The notes below the pieces were generated by a model. The model saw only the letters and a list, made by a program, of their open reading frames with translations. It searched no databases and was not told the origin of the DNA. The position numbers and the translations under genes were made by a program. From Sphingopyxis sp. H053 (GTDB lineage Bacteria; Pseudomonadota; Alphaproteobacteria; Sphingomonadales; Sphingomonadaceae), in NCBI RefSeq assembly GCF_001468225.1, contig NZ_LNRU01000001.1, positions 558,001 through 622,000 on the forward strand: 64,000 bases of DNA. Direction: 5' to 3'. Positions 7,154-16,196 of the stretch are shown here, one piece after another; position 1 is the first letter of the stretch; each line of letters starts with the position of its first letter.

Positions 7154-10100
7154 GTCGTTTCTCCTTCGGGTTGAACGGTTTTGGCGGAACGGCTCCGCAT
7201 GATGAGATAGGCGGCAGGCAGGACGAACATCGAAAGCAGCGGCGCGGTGAGCATGCCGCCCACCATCGGCGCCGCGATGCGGCTCATGACCTCGGAGCCG
7301 GTGCCCGTTCCGACGAAGATCGGGAACAGGCCGGCGAGGATGACGGCGACGGTCATCGCTTTTGGGCGGACGCGCAGCAGCGCGCCGTCACGAACCGCCG
7401 CCCTGACATCTTGGTCGCTTCGGGCATCGAGCGCCTGACGGAGATAGATCAGCATCACGACGCCGAACTCGGCGGCGACCCCGGCCAGCGCGATGAACCC
7501 CACCGCGCTCGCGACCGACTGGTTGTAGCCCAGGAGATAGAGCAACCACATCCCGCCGGTGAGTGCGAACGGCAAGGTCGCGAGGATCAGCAGCGCCTCG
7601 TCCCAGCGGCGGAAGGTCAGGTAAAGCAGGCCGGCGATGATCGCGAGCGTGACGGGCACGACGATCTTCATGCGTTCGGTGGCGCGGATCAGAAATTCGA
7701 ACTGGCCGGCATAGGAGACGCTGATCCCCGGCGGCAGATCGATGTCGCGCGCGACAGTTTGCTGGATCTCCTGGACGAGCGTCTGGAGGTCGCGATCGCG
7801 GCCTTCGACATAGATGTAGGTGACCGGCCGCCCATTCTCGCTCCGCAGCATCGGCGGCCCGTCGCTGACCCTGACGCTCGCCACCGTGCCGAGCGTGATC
7901 TGCTGGCGCGACGGGGTGAGGAGCGGGAGGTTCGCAAGGTCGCCGATGCTGTCCCTCAGTTCGCGCGGATAACGAACGCTGATCGGATAACGCGCCAGTC
8001 CCTCGACGGTCTGGCCAATCGTCTCGCCGCCGATCGCGCCCGATACGATCGCCTGCACGTCGGCGACGTTGAGATCGTATCGCGCCGCCGCGGCGCGATC
8101 GATATCGACATCGATATAGCGTCCGCCGGTCAAACGTTCGGCGAGCGCCGACGAGACGCCCGGTACCGTCTTGACTACGGTTTCGACCCGTTTCGCGGTC
8201 CGGTCGACCGCCGCGAGGTCCGCCCCCGCGATCTTGATCCCGATCGGGCTCTTGATTCCCGTCGCCAGCATGTCGATGCGGTTGCGGATCGGCGGAATCC
8301 AGAAGTTCGCGAGCCCCGGCACCCGGACGCGCGCGTCGAGTTCGGCGATCAGCTTTTCCTCGGTCATCCCGGGACGCCACTGGTCCTTTGGCTTGAACCG
8401 GATCGTCGTCTCGAACATTTCGAGCGGCGCCGGGTCGGTCGCGCTTTCGGCGCGTCCCGCCTTGCCGAACACGCTCTCGACCTCGGGAACCGTCTTGATC
8501 AGCCGGTCGGTCTGCTGGAGCAGGCCCGCCACCTTCGCGCTCGATATGCCCGGCAGCGCAGAGGGCATGTAGAGAAGGTCGCCTTCGCTCAGCTGCGGCA
8601 TGAACTCGCCGCCGAGTTGCGTCATCGGCCAGAGGCTCGTTGCGAAGACGAGGCCGGCGATCGCGAGCGTCTTCTTCGGCCGGTCGAGTACCCAATCAAG
8701 CGCCGGCCGGTAGGCACGCGTCAGCCAGCGATTGACGGGATTGGATTGCTCGCCCGGAATGCGCCCGCGGATCAGCCACCCCATCAGCACCGGGATCAGC
8801 GTGATCGACAGCAGCGCCGCGGCCGCCATCGCATAGGTCTTGGTGAAAGCGAGGGGCGAAAAGAGCCGGCCCTCCTGTCCTTCGAGCGTGAAGATCGGCA
8901 GGAAGGAGAAGGTGATGATGAGCAGGCTGAGGAAAAGCGCGGGGCCGACTTCGGCGGCGGCATCGGTGATGACACGCCAGCGCGCGGCGCCTTTCAGCTC
9001 CTCGCCCGGGTGATCGGCTTCCCAATGCTCGAGATGTTTGTGGGCATTTTCGATCATCACCACCGCGGCATCGACCATCGCACCGACCGCGATCGCGATC
9101 CCGCCGAGCGAGAGGATATTGGCGTTGAGCCCCTGCACCCGCATGACGATGAAGGCGATCAATATGCCGAGCGGCAGCGTCAGGATCGCGACCAGCGCCG
9201 AACGCGCGTGCCATAGGAACAGCGCGCAGACGATGGCGACGATAACGAATTCTTCGACCAGCTTGGTGGTGAGATTGTCGACGGCGCGGTCGATGAGCCC
9301 CGAGCGGTCGTAGGTCGTCACGATCTCGACCCCCGGCGGCAGGCCTGCCTTGAGCTCGGCGAGCTTGGCGCGAACGCCGTCGATCACCTCGCGGGCGTTC
9401 TGGCCCTGCCGCATGACGATGACCCCGCCCGCGACCTCGCCCTCGCCGTTGAGTTCGGCGATGCCGCGGCGGCTGTCCGGACCGATCTGGACCGTTGCAA
9501 CATCGCCCAGCGTCACCGGAACCCCGCCCGCCGCGGTGCGCAGCGGCACGCCGCGAAAATCGTCGAGATTTGAAAGGTAGCCGCTCGCGCGCACGATATA
9601 TTCGGCTTCGGCCATCTCGACCGTGCCGCCGCCGCGTTCCTGATTGGCGCGTTTCAGCGCATCGCTCACCTCGGCCGCGGTCACGCCAAAGGCGGCGAGC
9701 TTCTGCGGATCAAGGAGAATCTGATATTGCCGGACCATCCCGCCGAGGCTCGCGACCTCGGCGACGCCGGGGACCGCCTTCAACTCGAAGCGCAGGAACC
9801 AGTCCTGAAGGCTGCGGAGGTCGGCGAGGTCGTGGCGCCCGCTCTTGTCGACGAGCGCATATTCATAGATCCAGCCAACCCCCGTCGCATCGGGGCCGAG
9901 CGTGGCCTTCGCCCCTTCGGGCAGGCTGCCCTGCACCTGACTCAGATATTCGAGAACGCGGCTGCGCGCCCAATAGAGATCGGTGTCGTCGTCGAACAGC
10001 ACATAGACGAAACTGTCGCCGACGAAGGAATAGCCGCGTACGACGCGCGCACCGGGCACCGACAGCATCGTCGTCGTGATCGGATAGGTGACCTGGTCCT

Positions 10101-10284
10101 CGACGATCCGCGGCGCCTGGCCCGCATAGCTGGTGCGGATGATGACCTGGACGTCGGAGAGGTCGGGGAGCGCATCGACCGGCGTCGTGCGGACTGCGGC
10201 GATGCCGAGCAGAGTCAGGATGAGCGCCGCGGCGACGACGAGGCCGCGCGCCGCGGCCGAGGCGCGAATGATCCGTTCGATCAT
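7150..10284 (-). CDS. cusA: Heavy-metal RND efflux pump, CusA type
   Basis: Inner-membrane proton-driven exporter of 1044 aa, the normal length for the HME-RND family. It starts [10 protein letters not shown]; the much longer open frame upstream is a shadow of the adaptor gene. The signature [17 protein letters not shown] points to the Cu(I)/Ag(I) subgroup rather than to CzcA. The transmembrane proton-relay region [17 protein letters not shown] is present, as are the duplicated pore and docking domains. It should form a tripartite complex with the adaptor (10281-11510) and the TolC-family protein (11507-12733), exporting copper or silver across the envelope. It overlaps both neighbours by 4 bp. 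Confidence 0.95.
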   Translation of the reverse strand: MIERIIRASAAARGLVVAAALILTLLGIAAVRTTPVDALPDLSDVQVIIRTSYAGQAPRIVEDQVTYPITTTMLSVPGARVVRGYSFVGDSFVYVLFDDDTDLYWARSRVLEYLSQVQGSLPEGAKATLGPDATGVGWIYEYALVDKSGRHDLADLRSLQDWFLRFELKAVPGVAEVASLGGMVRQYQILLDPQKLAAFGVTAAEVSDALKRANQERGGGTVEMAEAEYIVRASGYLSNLDDFRGVPLRTAAGGVPVTLGDVATVQIGPDSRRGIAELNGEGEVAGGVIVMRQGQNAREVIDGVRAKLAELKAGLPPGVEIVTTYDRSGLIDRAVDNLTTKLVEEFVIVAIVCALFLWHARSALVAILTLPLGILIAFIVMRVQGLNANILSLGGIAIAVGAMVDAAVVMIENAHKHLEHWEADHPGEELKGAARWRVITDAAAEVGPALFLSLLIITFSFLPIFTLEGQEGRLFSPLAFTKTYAMAAAALLSITLIPVLMGWLIRGRIPGEQSNPVNRWLTRAYRPALDWVLDRPKKTLAIAGLVFATSLWPMTQLGGEFMPQLSEGDLLYMPSALPGISSAKVAGLLQQTDRLIKTVPEVESVFGKAGRAESATDPAPLEMFETTIRFKPKDQWRPGMTEEKLIAELDARVRVPGLANFWIPPIRNRIDMLATGIKSPIGIKIAGADLAAVDRTAKRVETVVKTVPGVSSALAERLTGGRYIDVDIDRAAAARYDLNVADVQAIVSGAIGGETIGQTVEGLARYPISVRYPRELRDSIGDLANLPLLTPSRQQITLGTVASVRVSDGPPMLRSENGRPVTYIYVEGRDRDLQTLVQEIQQTVARDIDLPPGISVSYAGQFEFLIRATERMKIVVPVTLAIIAGLLYLTFRRWDEALLILATLPFALTGGMWLLYLLGYNQSVASAVGFIALAGVAAEFGVVMLIYLRQALDARSDQDVRAAVRDGALLRVRPKAMTVAVILAGLFPIFVGTGTGSEVMSRIAAPMVGGMLTAPLLSMFVLPAAYLIMRSRSAKTVQPEGETT

Positions 10285-11510
10285 CGCGCCGCCTCCAGCG
10301 CGCGGACCGCAATGCCGGTCAGACTCGCCTCCGAATCGAGCAGGAACTGGCCCGAGGCGACGACCTTTTCGCCCGCCGCGAGCCCGCGCAAGACCTCGGT
10401 CTTGCCGCCGCTTTCGCGTCCCGTCACCACCTCGGCCGGATGGTAGCGGCCATCGCCCCTTTCGAGCATCACGATCGCCCGCTTGCCGGTACGAATCACC
10501 GCTTCGCTGGGGATCAGCAGCGCCGGCCGGGCATCGCCGCCGAGCGCGACGGTCGCGAACATGCCCGGCCGCAGGCGCCCGCCGCGATTGGCGAGCTCGA
10601 CGCGCACCGTCAGCGTCCGACTGTCGGCCGATGCGGTCGGCAGGATGGCGATAACCCTGCCGGCGAAGCTCTCGCCGGGAAAGGCAGTAAGGGTCGCGGT
10701 CGCCCGCTGGCCGGTTTTCACCAGTGCGGCCTGCGCCTCGGGGAGCGCTGCGTTGAGCCATACGGTACCCAGCCCCGAGATTTCGGCGAGCGTCTGGCCC
10801 GTGGCAAGGGTTACGCCCACGCGGGCGTTGAGCGTCTGGACGACCCCGCCGATCGGCGCGCGCACGGTCAGCCTGCCGCCGGTGCGTCCGGTCCGGTCGA
10901 CCTCGGCGATCACGCCTTCGGGTATGCCCATCAGCCGCAGCCGCTGCCGGGCGGCCGCCGTGAGTTCGGGTTTCCGGAGCTTCTTGACGCTCAGATATTC
11001 GGTCTGGGCGCTGCCCCATTCGGGCAATTGCAGGTCGGCGATCGGCGCGCCGGCGCCGATGACATCGCCGGGCGCGAGGCGATAGACGCGCTCGACGAAA
11101 CCGCCCGAGCGGGCCTGGACGATCGCGACGTCGCGCTGGTTGAAATCGATGCTGCCATTGACGTCGAAGGTTGACGCGATGCTGCCCATTTCGGCCGCTA
11201 CCACTCTTATACCGAGGCTCTGCCGCGCCGCCGGATCGACCGACACGCCGGGTGCCGTGCCGCTGCCCTCGTCGGCATATTTGGGCTCGAGCTGCATGTC
11301 CATGAAGGGCGACTTGCCGGGCTTGTCGAACTTCTGGTTCGGGAACATCGGATCATAATAATAAAGGATCTTGCGCCCGCCGCTTCCGGTCGCCTCGGTT
11401 GGCGCATCGCTCTGGCCGCTCAGTCCCAGCCAGTATCCACCGCCGCCCGCGATCAGCACCGCGGCCAATATGCCGGCGCGCCACCGCGCCGCTGATGTTG
11501 CATCGGTCAT
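10281..11510 (-). CDS. cusB: RND periplasmic adaptor subunit, CusB type
   Basis: Membrane fusion protein of 409 aa with an N-terminal membrane anchor (residues about 10-30). A short heavy-metal-binding domain follows ([11 protein letters not shown] then [15 protein letters not shown]), rich in Met and aromatic residues and typical of CusB-type adaptors. The barrel-sandwich (lipoyl-like) half motifs flank a hairpin, with a beta-barrel after them (VWLNAALPE). It links the RND pump to the outer membrane channel. The start and stop overlap both neighbouring genes by 4 bp. Confidence 0.93.
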   Translation of the reverse strand: MTDATSAARWRAGILAAVLIAGGGGYWLGLSGQSDAPTEATGSGGRKILYYYDPMFPNQKFDKPGKSPFMDMQLEPKYADEGSGTAPGVSVDPAARQSLGIRVVAAEMGSIASTFDVNGSIDFNQRDVAIVQARSGGFVERVYRLAPGDVIGAGAPIADLQLPEWGSAQTEYLSVKKLRKPELTAAARQRLRLMGIPEGVIAEVDRTGRTGGRLTVRAPIGGVVQTLNARVGVTLATGQTLAEISGLGTVWLNAALPEAQAALVKTGQRATATLTAFPGESFAGRVIAILPTASADSRTLTVRVELANRGGRLRPGMFATVALGGDARPALLIPSEAVIRTGKRAIVMLERGDGRYHPAEVVTGRESGGKTEVLRGLAAGEKVVASGQFLLDSEASLTGIAVRALEAAR

Positions 11511-12733
11511 CGACCTGCCTCCCCATAAATATAGTTGATCCGGATCGCGTCGCGCACGACTTCGGCTTCGCGCGCCAGCGCATCGACTTCGGCTTCGGCG
11601 AGCGCGAGCGTCGACAGGAGCGCGGTCCCGAGGTCGAGCTTTCCGGCGGCGTAACTTGCAAGATCGAGCTCGGCGCGCTTCTTCGCGAGCGGCACGAGCC
11701 GCGTGCGCGCATTGGCGAGCTGCTCATGATGCATCCGATGATCGGCGAGATCGGCGTCGAGCGCCGCCGCGATGCCGCGCTTGGCGGCCTCGCGGTCAAG
11801 CCGGGCGCGCGTGGCCTCGCTGGCGCGCGCTGCGATCTTCGGGTCCTGCCGCTTTTTCGAGAAGAAGGGCAGGTCGATGGTGACCCCGACCGTGACGAGA
11901 TCGCCATAATTGGGCTCGCGGCGCCCATAGGCGGCGTTGACGCTCCAGTCGGGGCGCTTGTCGGCGCGCGCGAGGCCGGTCTCGGCATCGGCGGCGATGG
12001 CCCGGGCGTCGAGCGCGCGCAGCCTTGGCAGGGCGTCGATGCCGGCGCGCAATCCTTGTTCGTCGATCATCTGCGGCGGCAAATCGCCGAGTGTGTCGGC
12101 CGCGGTGTCGTCAGTGAAGCGGGCGAGCTGCGCGCGGGCGCGGGCGATCTCGGCGGCGAGCGCGCTGTGGCGGTCGTTGATCGCGGCGCGAAGCTGATCG
12201 GGTTCGAGCGCCTGCGCCGGTCGAGCCGCGCCGCTCGCGAGCCGCGCGGTCACCGTCGCTTGAAGGTCTTCAAGGCCGTCGTCGAGCAGGTCGAGTTCCT
12301 TGAGGCGCTTCTTGGCGTAGAAGAGATCGACCCAGGCAAGCGCTGTCGCGAGCCTGACGTCCTGCGCGGTGACCGCTTCGTCGGCGCGGGCGATTCCGAT
12401 GTCGGCCTGTGCGCGCGCCGCGCGCGCGCGCCGCTTGGCCGGATTCGGAAAATCCTGGCTGATGCCGATGACCTGCATCGTGAAGTTGTCGCGATTGAAC
12501 CGGCCCGCATCGGGCCCGGTCACCGGAAAATCCTTGATTGCCAGATCGAGCTTTGGGTCGGGCAGCCGGTCGGCGGCGATCGCCGCCGATTGGGCGGCAT
12601 CGATGCCGGCTTCGCGGCCCTGCAATTCGGGCGCTCGCGTCGTCGCGAGTTCGAGCGCTTCATCGAGCGACATGGGTTCGGCGCGAAGGGCCGTGGGCAG
12701 CGCAAGCAAGGCTGCGGCTAGAAAAAGGCGCAT
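11507..12733 (-). CDS. cusC: TolC-family outer membrane efflux protein, CusC type
   Basis: Outer membrane channel of 408 aa starting MRLFLAAALLALPTALRAEP, a clear signal peptide. The frame is open further upstream, but that part lacks signal-peptide character. The protein has the two repeated outer membrane efflux domains with long Ala-, Arg- and Asp-rich coiled helices. It begins with MSLDEALELA, the typical start of the first repeat. It is the exit duct of the copper pump. A GGGG-containing purine stretch precedes the start. The gene lies 65 bp downstream of the Met-rich small protein gene and is probably in the same transcript. Confidence 0.92.
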   Translation of the reverse strand: MRLFLAAALLALPTALRAEPMSLDEALELATTRAPELQGREAGIDAAQSAAIAADRLPDPKLDLAIKDFPVTGPDAGRFNRDNFTMQVIGISQDFPNPAKRRARAARAQADIGIARADEAVTAQDVRLATALAWVDLFYAKKRLKELDLLDDGLEDLQATVTARLASGAARPAQALEPDQLRAAINDRHSALAAEIARARAQLARFTDDTAADTLGDLPPQMIDEQGLRAGIDALPRLRALDARAIAADAETGLARADKRPDWSVNAAYGRREPNYGDLVTVGVTIDLPFFSKKRQDPKIAARASEATRARLDREAAKRGIAAALDADLADHRMHHEQLANARTRLVPLAKKRAELDLASYAAGKLDLGTALLSTLALAEAEVDALAREAEVVRDAIRINYIYGEAGR

Positions 12734-12798
12734 GGGTCCCCCTTGTACGGAGCAGGCAGGACCGCCCCCGGCGTGGCTGCGCCAGGAGCGGTCGGGCA

Positions 12799-13047
12799 TT
12801 ATTTGCCGGGGTGGCTCATGTGATCGCCGGACATTTTCTTCATGCCCTCGGCGGGTCCGGACTTCATCGTGCAGCAATCGCACGCCTTCATGTCCTTCAT
12901 GTCCTTCATGTCCTTCATATCGGACATGTTCGGCGCGGGTGATTCGCTCGATTGCGTCGCATGATGGCCGCCCGGCGCTTCCTGCGCGATTGTGGGGGCG
13001 GCAAGGGTTGCGGCCGCGAATGCGGCAGCGCTCATAATCATTTTCAT
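12799..13047 (-). CDS. Small Met/Cys/His-rich periplasmic metal-binding protein
   Basis: Protein of 82 aa starting MKMIMSAAAF, with a signal peptide that should be cleaved near TIAQEA; a longer frame to 13110 is unlikely. The mature part is almost only potential Cu(I)/Ag(I) ligands: GGHHA, the tandem SDMKDMKDMKDMK, ACDCC, then several M and H residues (MKKMSGDHMSH). It has no known enzymatic fold. By composition and position in the efflux operon it is probably a periplasmic copper chaperone or buffer. The repeat is encoded by a 9-bp DNA tandem. I do not recognise a named family. Confidence 0.8.
   Translation of the reverse strand: MKMIMSAAAFAAATLAAPTIAQEAPGGHHATQSSESPAPNMSDMKDMKDMKDMKACDCCTMKSGPAEGMKKMSGDHMSHPGK
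12886..12921 (-). repeat. 9-bp coding tandem repeat (Met-Lys-Asp)
   Basis: Three perfect copies of CTTCATGTC (plus-strand reading) and a fourth with one change lie inside the small metal-binding protein gene. Each unit encodes Asp-Met-Lys. Copy number could vary by slippage without breaking the frame. Confidence 0.85.
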
Positions 13048-13110
13048 GTTGAATTCCTCGGTTGAAATGCGTGGAGCGCGCGCCGGCAGGTGCCGGTACG
13101 CATCAGGCAA

Positions 13111-13479
13111 TCAGCCGAGAATGAGCGGTGGATCGGGTTCGGGTCCGACCGTGAGCCCGTCCAGTCTGTGGGTCAGAAGTGGATCAAGCAGATCGCGCAG
13201 CAGTGCGGGGGCGGCGAATGGTATCGCCGGAGACACGACAACGGGCGGCAGCGCGCAACCCATCTGGGCGATGCAGTCGAGCGTGAGGCCCGTGCAGGCT
13301 GCACTGTCATCGGACTTGTCGATGCCCATCATTTCGGCGCACTCGTCGCTCATCGCCGGTGCGGCATTGGCCGTCTCCGACGCCATGGGCATCGCCGGTG
13401 CCGAGGCGAATGCCGCCTCCTGGGCCAAAAGGCCAAGCATCGCTCCCAAAAGGAGCAAAAGGGAAAGCCAGCGCTTCAC
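13111..13479 (-). CDS. Hypothetical exported protein of copper operon
   Basis: Protein of 122 aa with an N-terminal signal peptide (MKRWLSLLLLLGAMLGLLA) and a Met/Cys-containing middle: MPMAS, DECAEMMG, AACTG and LDCIAQMGC. The C-terminal half is Pro- and Leu-rich without obvious motifs. No enzymatic function is visible. The four Cys and several Met residues and its place as first gene behind the MerR-type promoter suggest a periplasmic metal-related role. It lies 63 bp upstream of the Met-rich protein gene on the same strand. I do not recognise a named family. Confidence 0.7.
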   Translation of the reverse strand: MKRWLSLLLLLGAMLGLLAQEAAFASAPAMPMASETANAAPAMSDECAEMMGIDKSDDSAACTGLTLDCIAQMGCALPPVVVSPAIPFAAPALLRDLLDPLLTHRLDGLTVGPEPDPPLILG

Positions 13480-13542
13480 AGGCGATACATGATCCTTGTC
13501 GGTTTTCCGTCAATCCGAAACCGGAAGAGCGGGGTGCATTGC

Positions 13543-13574
13543 ACTATAGCATCCGTACCATGGTACGGAGTCAA
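13543..13574 (-). promoter_or_regulatory. MerR-type metal-responsive promoter/operator
   Basis: On the minus strand, TTGACT (plus coordinates 13569-13574) and TATAGT (13543-13548) are separated by 20 bp instead of the optimal 17. The spacer holds a perfect 16-bp palindrome, CCGTACCATGGTACGG (13553-13568). This over-long spacer with a dyad is the hallmark of MerR-family activation, and the palindrome closely resembles the mer operator half-sites (CCGTAC...GTACGG). It lies 64 bp upstream of the first gene of the copper operon. The rest of the gene-free stretch 13480-13796 shows only the ribosome-binding site of the next SDR gene. Confidence 0.85.
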
Positions 13575-13796
13575 GCCGTTTCGTCGAGGCGCCCATTGGA
13601 GCGAGGACGCGCCCGAATCCGGACGTTGGGTCTCGGTCGCTGATGGTCCTTTGCCAGCCGCCCAAGTAGCGGACGACCCTGGCAAGACCTTCAGTTCGAG
13701 TCTGACACTGGGGTGCGAGCGACTCCCATTTTTGCTGATGTCCCTGTGCGACTTCGCCCGATACTGTCCTCCTTAAAATGACATGAGGAGGATGCG

Positions 13797-14561
13797 ATGG
13801 ATCTCGGTCTCAAAGGCAAGAAGGTCATTATGAACGGCGGCGCGCACGGGCTGGGGCTGGCGTCGCTCAAGATTTTCGCTGCCGAGGGAGCCGATGTCGC
13901 CTTCTTCTCGCGCGATGCCGACAAGGTGAAGGCCGCCGTCGCGGCGATCGATGCCGCCGGGCCGGGCAAGGTTCATGGCGAGCAGTTCGACATGACTGGC
14001 AACCCAGAAGGCTATCGCGAATGGCTAGGAAAGGCGCGCGACGCGCTCGGTGGCTGCGACGTCTTCATCCACACGGCGAGTTCGTCGGGGCAGGGTGCGA
14101 CCGGCGACTGGCAGCGCGGGCTCGACATGGACGTGATGGGCGCGGTGCATGGCGTCGAGGTGCTGACCGAGGCGCTCGCGGCGTCGGGGTCGGGATCGAT
14201 CATCTTTATGTCGTCGACCGCGGCGGTCGAGACCTTCATCGTGCCGCAGGCGTTCAACGCGCTGAAGGCGGCGCTCATCACCTATGGATCGCAGTTGAGC
14301 CAGGCGCTCGCGGCGCAGAATATCCGCGTCAACATCGTCTCGCCCGGCGCAATCTATTATCCCGGCGGCAATTGGGAGGTGATCAAGTCGGCGGTTCCGG
14401 CGCTTTACGAAGGGACGCTTGCGCAGATGCCGATGGGACGTTTCGGCGAGCCCGAGGAGGTTGCGAAGGGTATCGTCTTCATGGCGTCGCCCGCCTGTCC
14501 CTATATGACCGGCGCGCATCTCGTCATCGACGGCGGCTTTACCAAACGCGTCCAGTTCTAG
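13797..14561 (+). CDS. SDR-like protein lacking the catalytic Tyr
   Basis: SDR-fold protein of 254 aa with Rossmann motif NGGAHGLG (residues 13-20), but departures at the active site. The YxxxK motif reads F153-NAL-K157 (codon TTC), and NNAG is replaced by HTAS (92-95). Serines 139-140 and the lysine are kept. The C-terminal IDGGF is normal. It may be a non-catalytic or altered-mechanism SDR, or use another residue as the acid. A strong GAGGAGG ribosome-binding site precedes the ATG. It opens an eight-gene operon (to 20361) with a GST, E1-alpha/beta and a lipoyl protein. Confidence 0.85.
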   Translation: MDLGLKGKKVIMNGGAHGLGLASLKIFAAEGADVAFFSRDADKVKAAVAAIDAAGPGKVHGEQFDMTGNPEGYREWLGKARDALGGCDVFIHTASSSGQGATGDWQRGLDMDVMGAVHGVEVLTEALAASGSGSIIFMSSTAAVETFIVPQAFNALKAALITYGSQLSQALAAQNIRVNIVSPGAIYYPGGNWEVIKSAVPALYEGTLAQMPMGRFGEPEEVAKGIVFMASPACPYMTGAHLVIDGGFTKRVQF

Positions 14562-14571
14562 GCGGCGGGCG

Positions 14572-15219
14572 ATGAAACTCTATCAGTCGCTTGGCCCCAA
14601 TCCGCGCGTCGTGCTGATGTACCTCGCCGAAACGGGGCTGACGCTCGACCGGGAGTTCGTCGACATCATGGCGGCGGAGAACCGCCGGCCCGATTTCTAT
14701 GCGAAAAGCCCGCTCGGCCATACGCCTTTGCTGGAGCTCGACGATGGCAGCCATATCGTCGAAAGCATCGCGATTTGTGAATATCTGGCCGAAACGCACG
14801 CGGCGAACGAACTTCTCGGCGCGACGCCGGAACAGCGCGCGCGCACCCGGATGTTCGTGCGCATCGTCGACCAGCTCGTCGTCGTACCGATGACTGCGGG
14901 CTTTCGCGGCGCCGAAGGCTTGCCGATGTTCAGGGACCGGGTGCTCTGCCTGCCCGATGCCGCCGCCGACCTGAAGCGGCTTGCGGCGAGCGGACTCGAA
15001 GCCGTGAACAATATTATCGGCGCGGGACCATGGGTCGCGGGCGAGCGCTTCAGCCTCGCCGACATCCTGCTCTATAGCTTCGTCGAGTTCGGCGCGCTGG
15101 TCGGGCAGCCGCTTGACCCCGCGCTGACCAATCTCGCCGCCTGGCGTGAGCGCGTTGCGGCCCGTCCCAGCGCCGCCGCCAGCGCCAACCCCCAACAGGG
15201 CATCGGAGAGCCTGCATGA
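14572..15219 (+). CDS. Glutathione S-transferase
   Basis: GST of 215 aa. The N-terminal thioredoxin-fold domain begins MKLYQSLGPNPR and carries SPLGHTPLLEL with the cis-Pro, then VESIAICEYLAE, the glutathione gamma-glutamyl contact. The C-terminal helical domain contains the SLADI capping motif. The catalytic residue is probably Ser or Asn in SLGPNPR. It starts 10 bp after the SDR gene, and its stop overlaps the E1-alpha start (ATGA at 15216-15219). In sphingomonads GSTs often take part in catabolism, for example beta-etherases and isomerases, so a catabolic role here is plausible but unproven. Confidence 0.88.
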   Translation: MKLYQSLGPNPRVVLMYLAETGLTLDREFVDIMAAENRRPDFYAKSPLGHTPLLELDDGSHIVESIAICEYLAETHAANELLGATPEQRARTRMFVRIVDQLVVVPMTAGFRGAEGLPMFRDRVLCLPDAAADLKRLAASGLEAVNNIIGAGPWVAGERFSLADILLYSFVEFGALVGQPLDPALTNLAAWRERVAARPSAAASANPQQGIGEPA

Positions 15220-16196
15220 CCGACATGACGATCGATCGCGACAAGCTGCGCGACATCTATACCCGCACGATGCGTGTCGCGCGCGCCGACGAGAAATTCC
15301 GCTCGCTGCTGATGACCGGCAAGCTTGCAGTCATCTATTACACCGTGCGCGGGCAGGAACTGGTGTCGGCGGCGGCGATGGCGGCGCTTGAACAGGATGA
15401 TTATCTCGTCACCACATATCGCGGCCAGCACGACCAGATCGCCAAGGGCGTGCCGCTGAACCCCTTGTTCGCCGAGATTGCGGGCAAGGTCGGCGGAACC
15501 TGCCGCGGCAAGGGCGGGTCGATGCACATCACCCATCCCGAAACCGGGGTGATGGTGACGACGGGCGTCGTCGGCTCGGGGCTGCCGATCGCCAACGGCC
15601 TCGCGCTCGCGTCGCAGAACCGTGGCGACGGCAAGGTGACGATGGTCTGCTTCGGCGACGGGGCGACTAATATCGGCGCCTTCCACGAGGCGATGAACAT
15701 GGCGCAGCTGTGGAAGCTGCCCGTGATCTTCCTCTGCCAGAACAACCGCTACGGCGAGCACACCGCCTTTGCCGACCATACGAAGGTCGACTCCATCGTT
15801 ACCCGCGCCAAGGCGTACGGAATGACCGGCGTGCATGTCGACGGCAACGACGCGATTGCGATGTACAACACCACCAAGGCGGCGGTCGATCGCGCGCGGG
15901 CGGGCGAGGGGCCGACGCTGATCGAGGCGATGTGTTACCGGATGATGGGGCATTTCTTCGGCTCTGACTTCTCCTACATGCCGAAGGAGCATCTCGCCGA
16001 GATGGCGGCGGAAGACCCGCTCCCGCGGCTCCGTCAGCTGATGCTCGACCATCAGTTCACCGAGGCCGAGCTCGACGCGATCGTCGCCGACCTCGACGCC
16101 CAGATGGACGCCGCCGCCGACTTCGCCGCGAACAGCCCGCTGCCGGGGCCAGAGGAAATCCGCAAGGATGTCTTCGAAGAGGAGATTGCGGCATGA
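15216..16196 (+). CDS. TPP-dependent dehydrogenase E1 component, alpha subunit
   Basis: Alpha subunit of 326 aa of a 2-oxoacid or acetoin dehydrogenase-type E1. The thiamine-diphosphate motif GDG (147-149) to NN (176-177) is intact. RGKGGSMH and SGLPIANGLA are typical of the acetoin-dehydrogenase/AcoA group. With the beta subunit it should decarboxylate or cleave an alpha-keto or alpha-hydroxyketone substrate and pass the acyl group to a lipoyl lysine. The gene overlaps both neighbours by ATGA. No E2 acyltransferase or E3 gene is in the window, which is unusual. The context (GST, flavoprotein, SDRs) argues against housekeeping pyruvate dehydrogenase. Confidence 0.9.
   Translation: MTDMTIDRDKLRDIYTRTMRVARADEKFRSLLMTGKLAVIYYTVRGQELVSAAAMAALEQDDYLVTTYRGQHDQIAKGVPLNPLFAEIAGKVGGTCRGKGGSMHITHPETGVMVTTGVVGSGLPIANGLALASQNRGDGKVTMVCFGDGATNIGAFHEAMNMAQLWKLPVIFLCQNNRYGEHTAFADHTKVDSIVTRAKAYGMTGVHVDGNDAIAMYNTTKAAVDRARAGEGPTLIEAMCYRMMGHFFGSDFSYMPKEHLAEMAAEDPLPRLRQLMLDHQFTEAELDAIVADLDAQMDAAADFAANSPLPGPEEIRKDVFEEEIAA

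Noticed and set aside
7144-9216. 690-codon plus-strand frame opposite the RND pump.
   Set aside because: Antisense of the CusA-type gene. No recognisable motif.
12886-12921. Short regular repeats that could suggest a CRISPR array.
   Set aside because: The 9-bp units are adjacent without spacers and lie in frame inside a protein gene.
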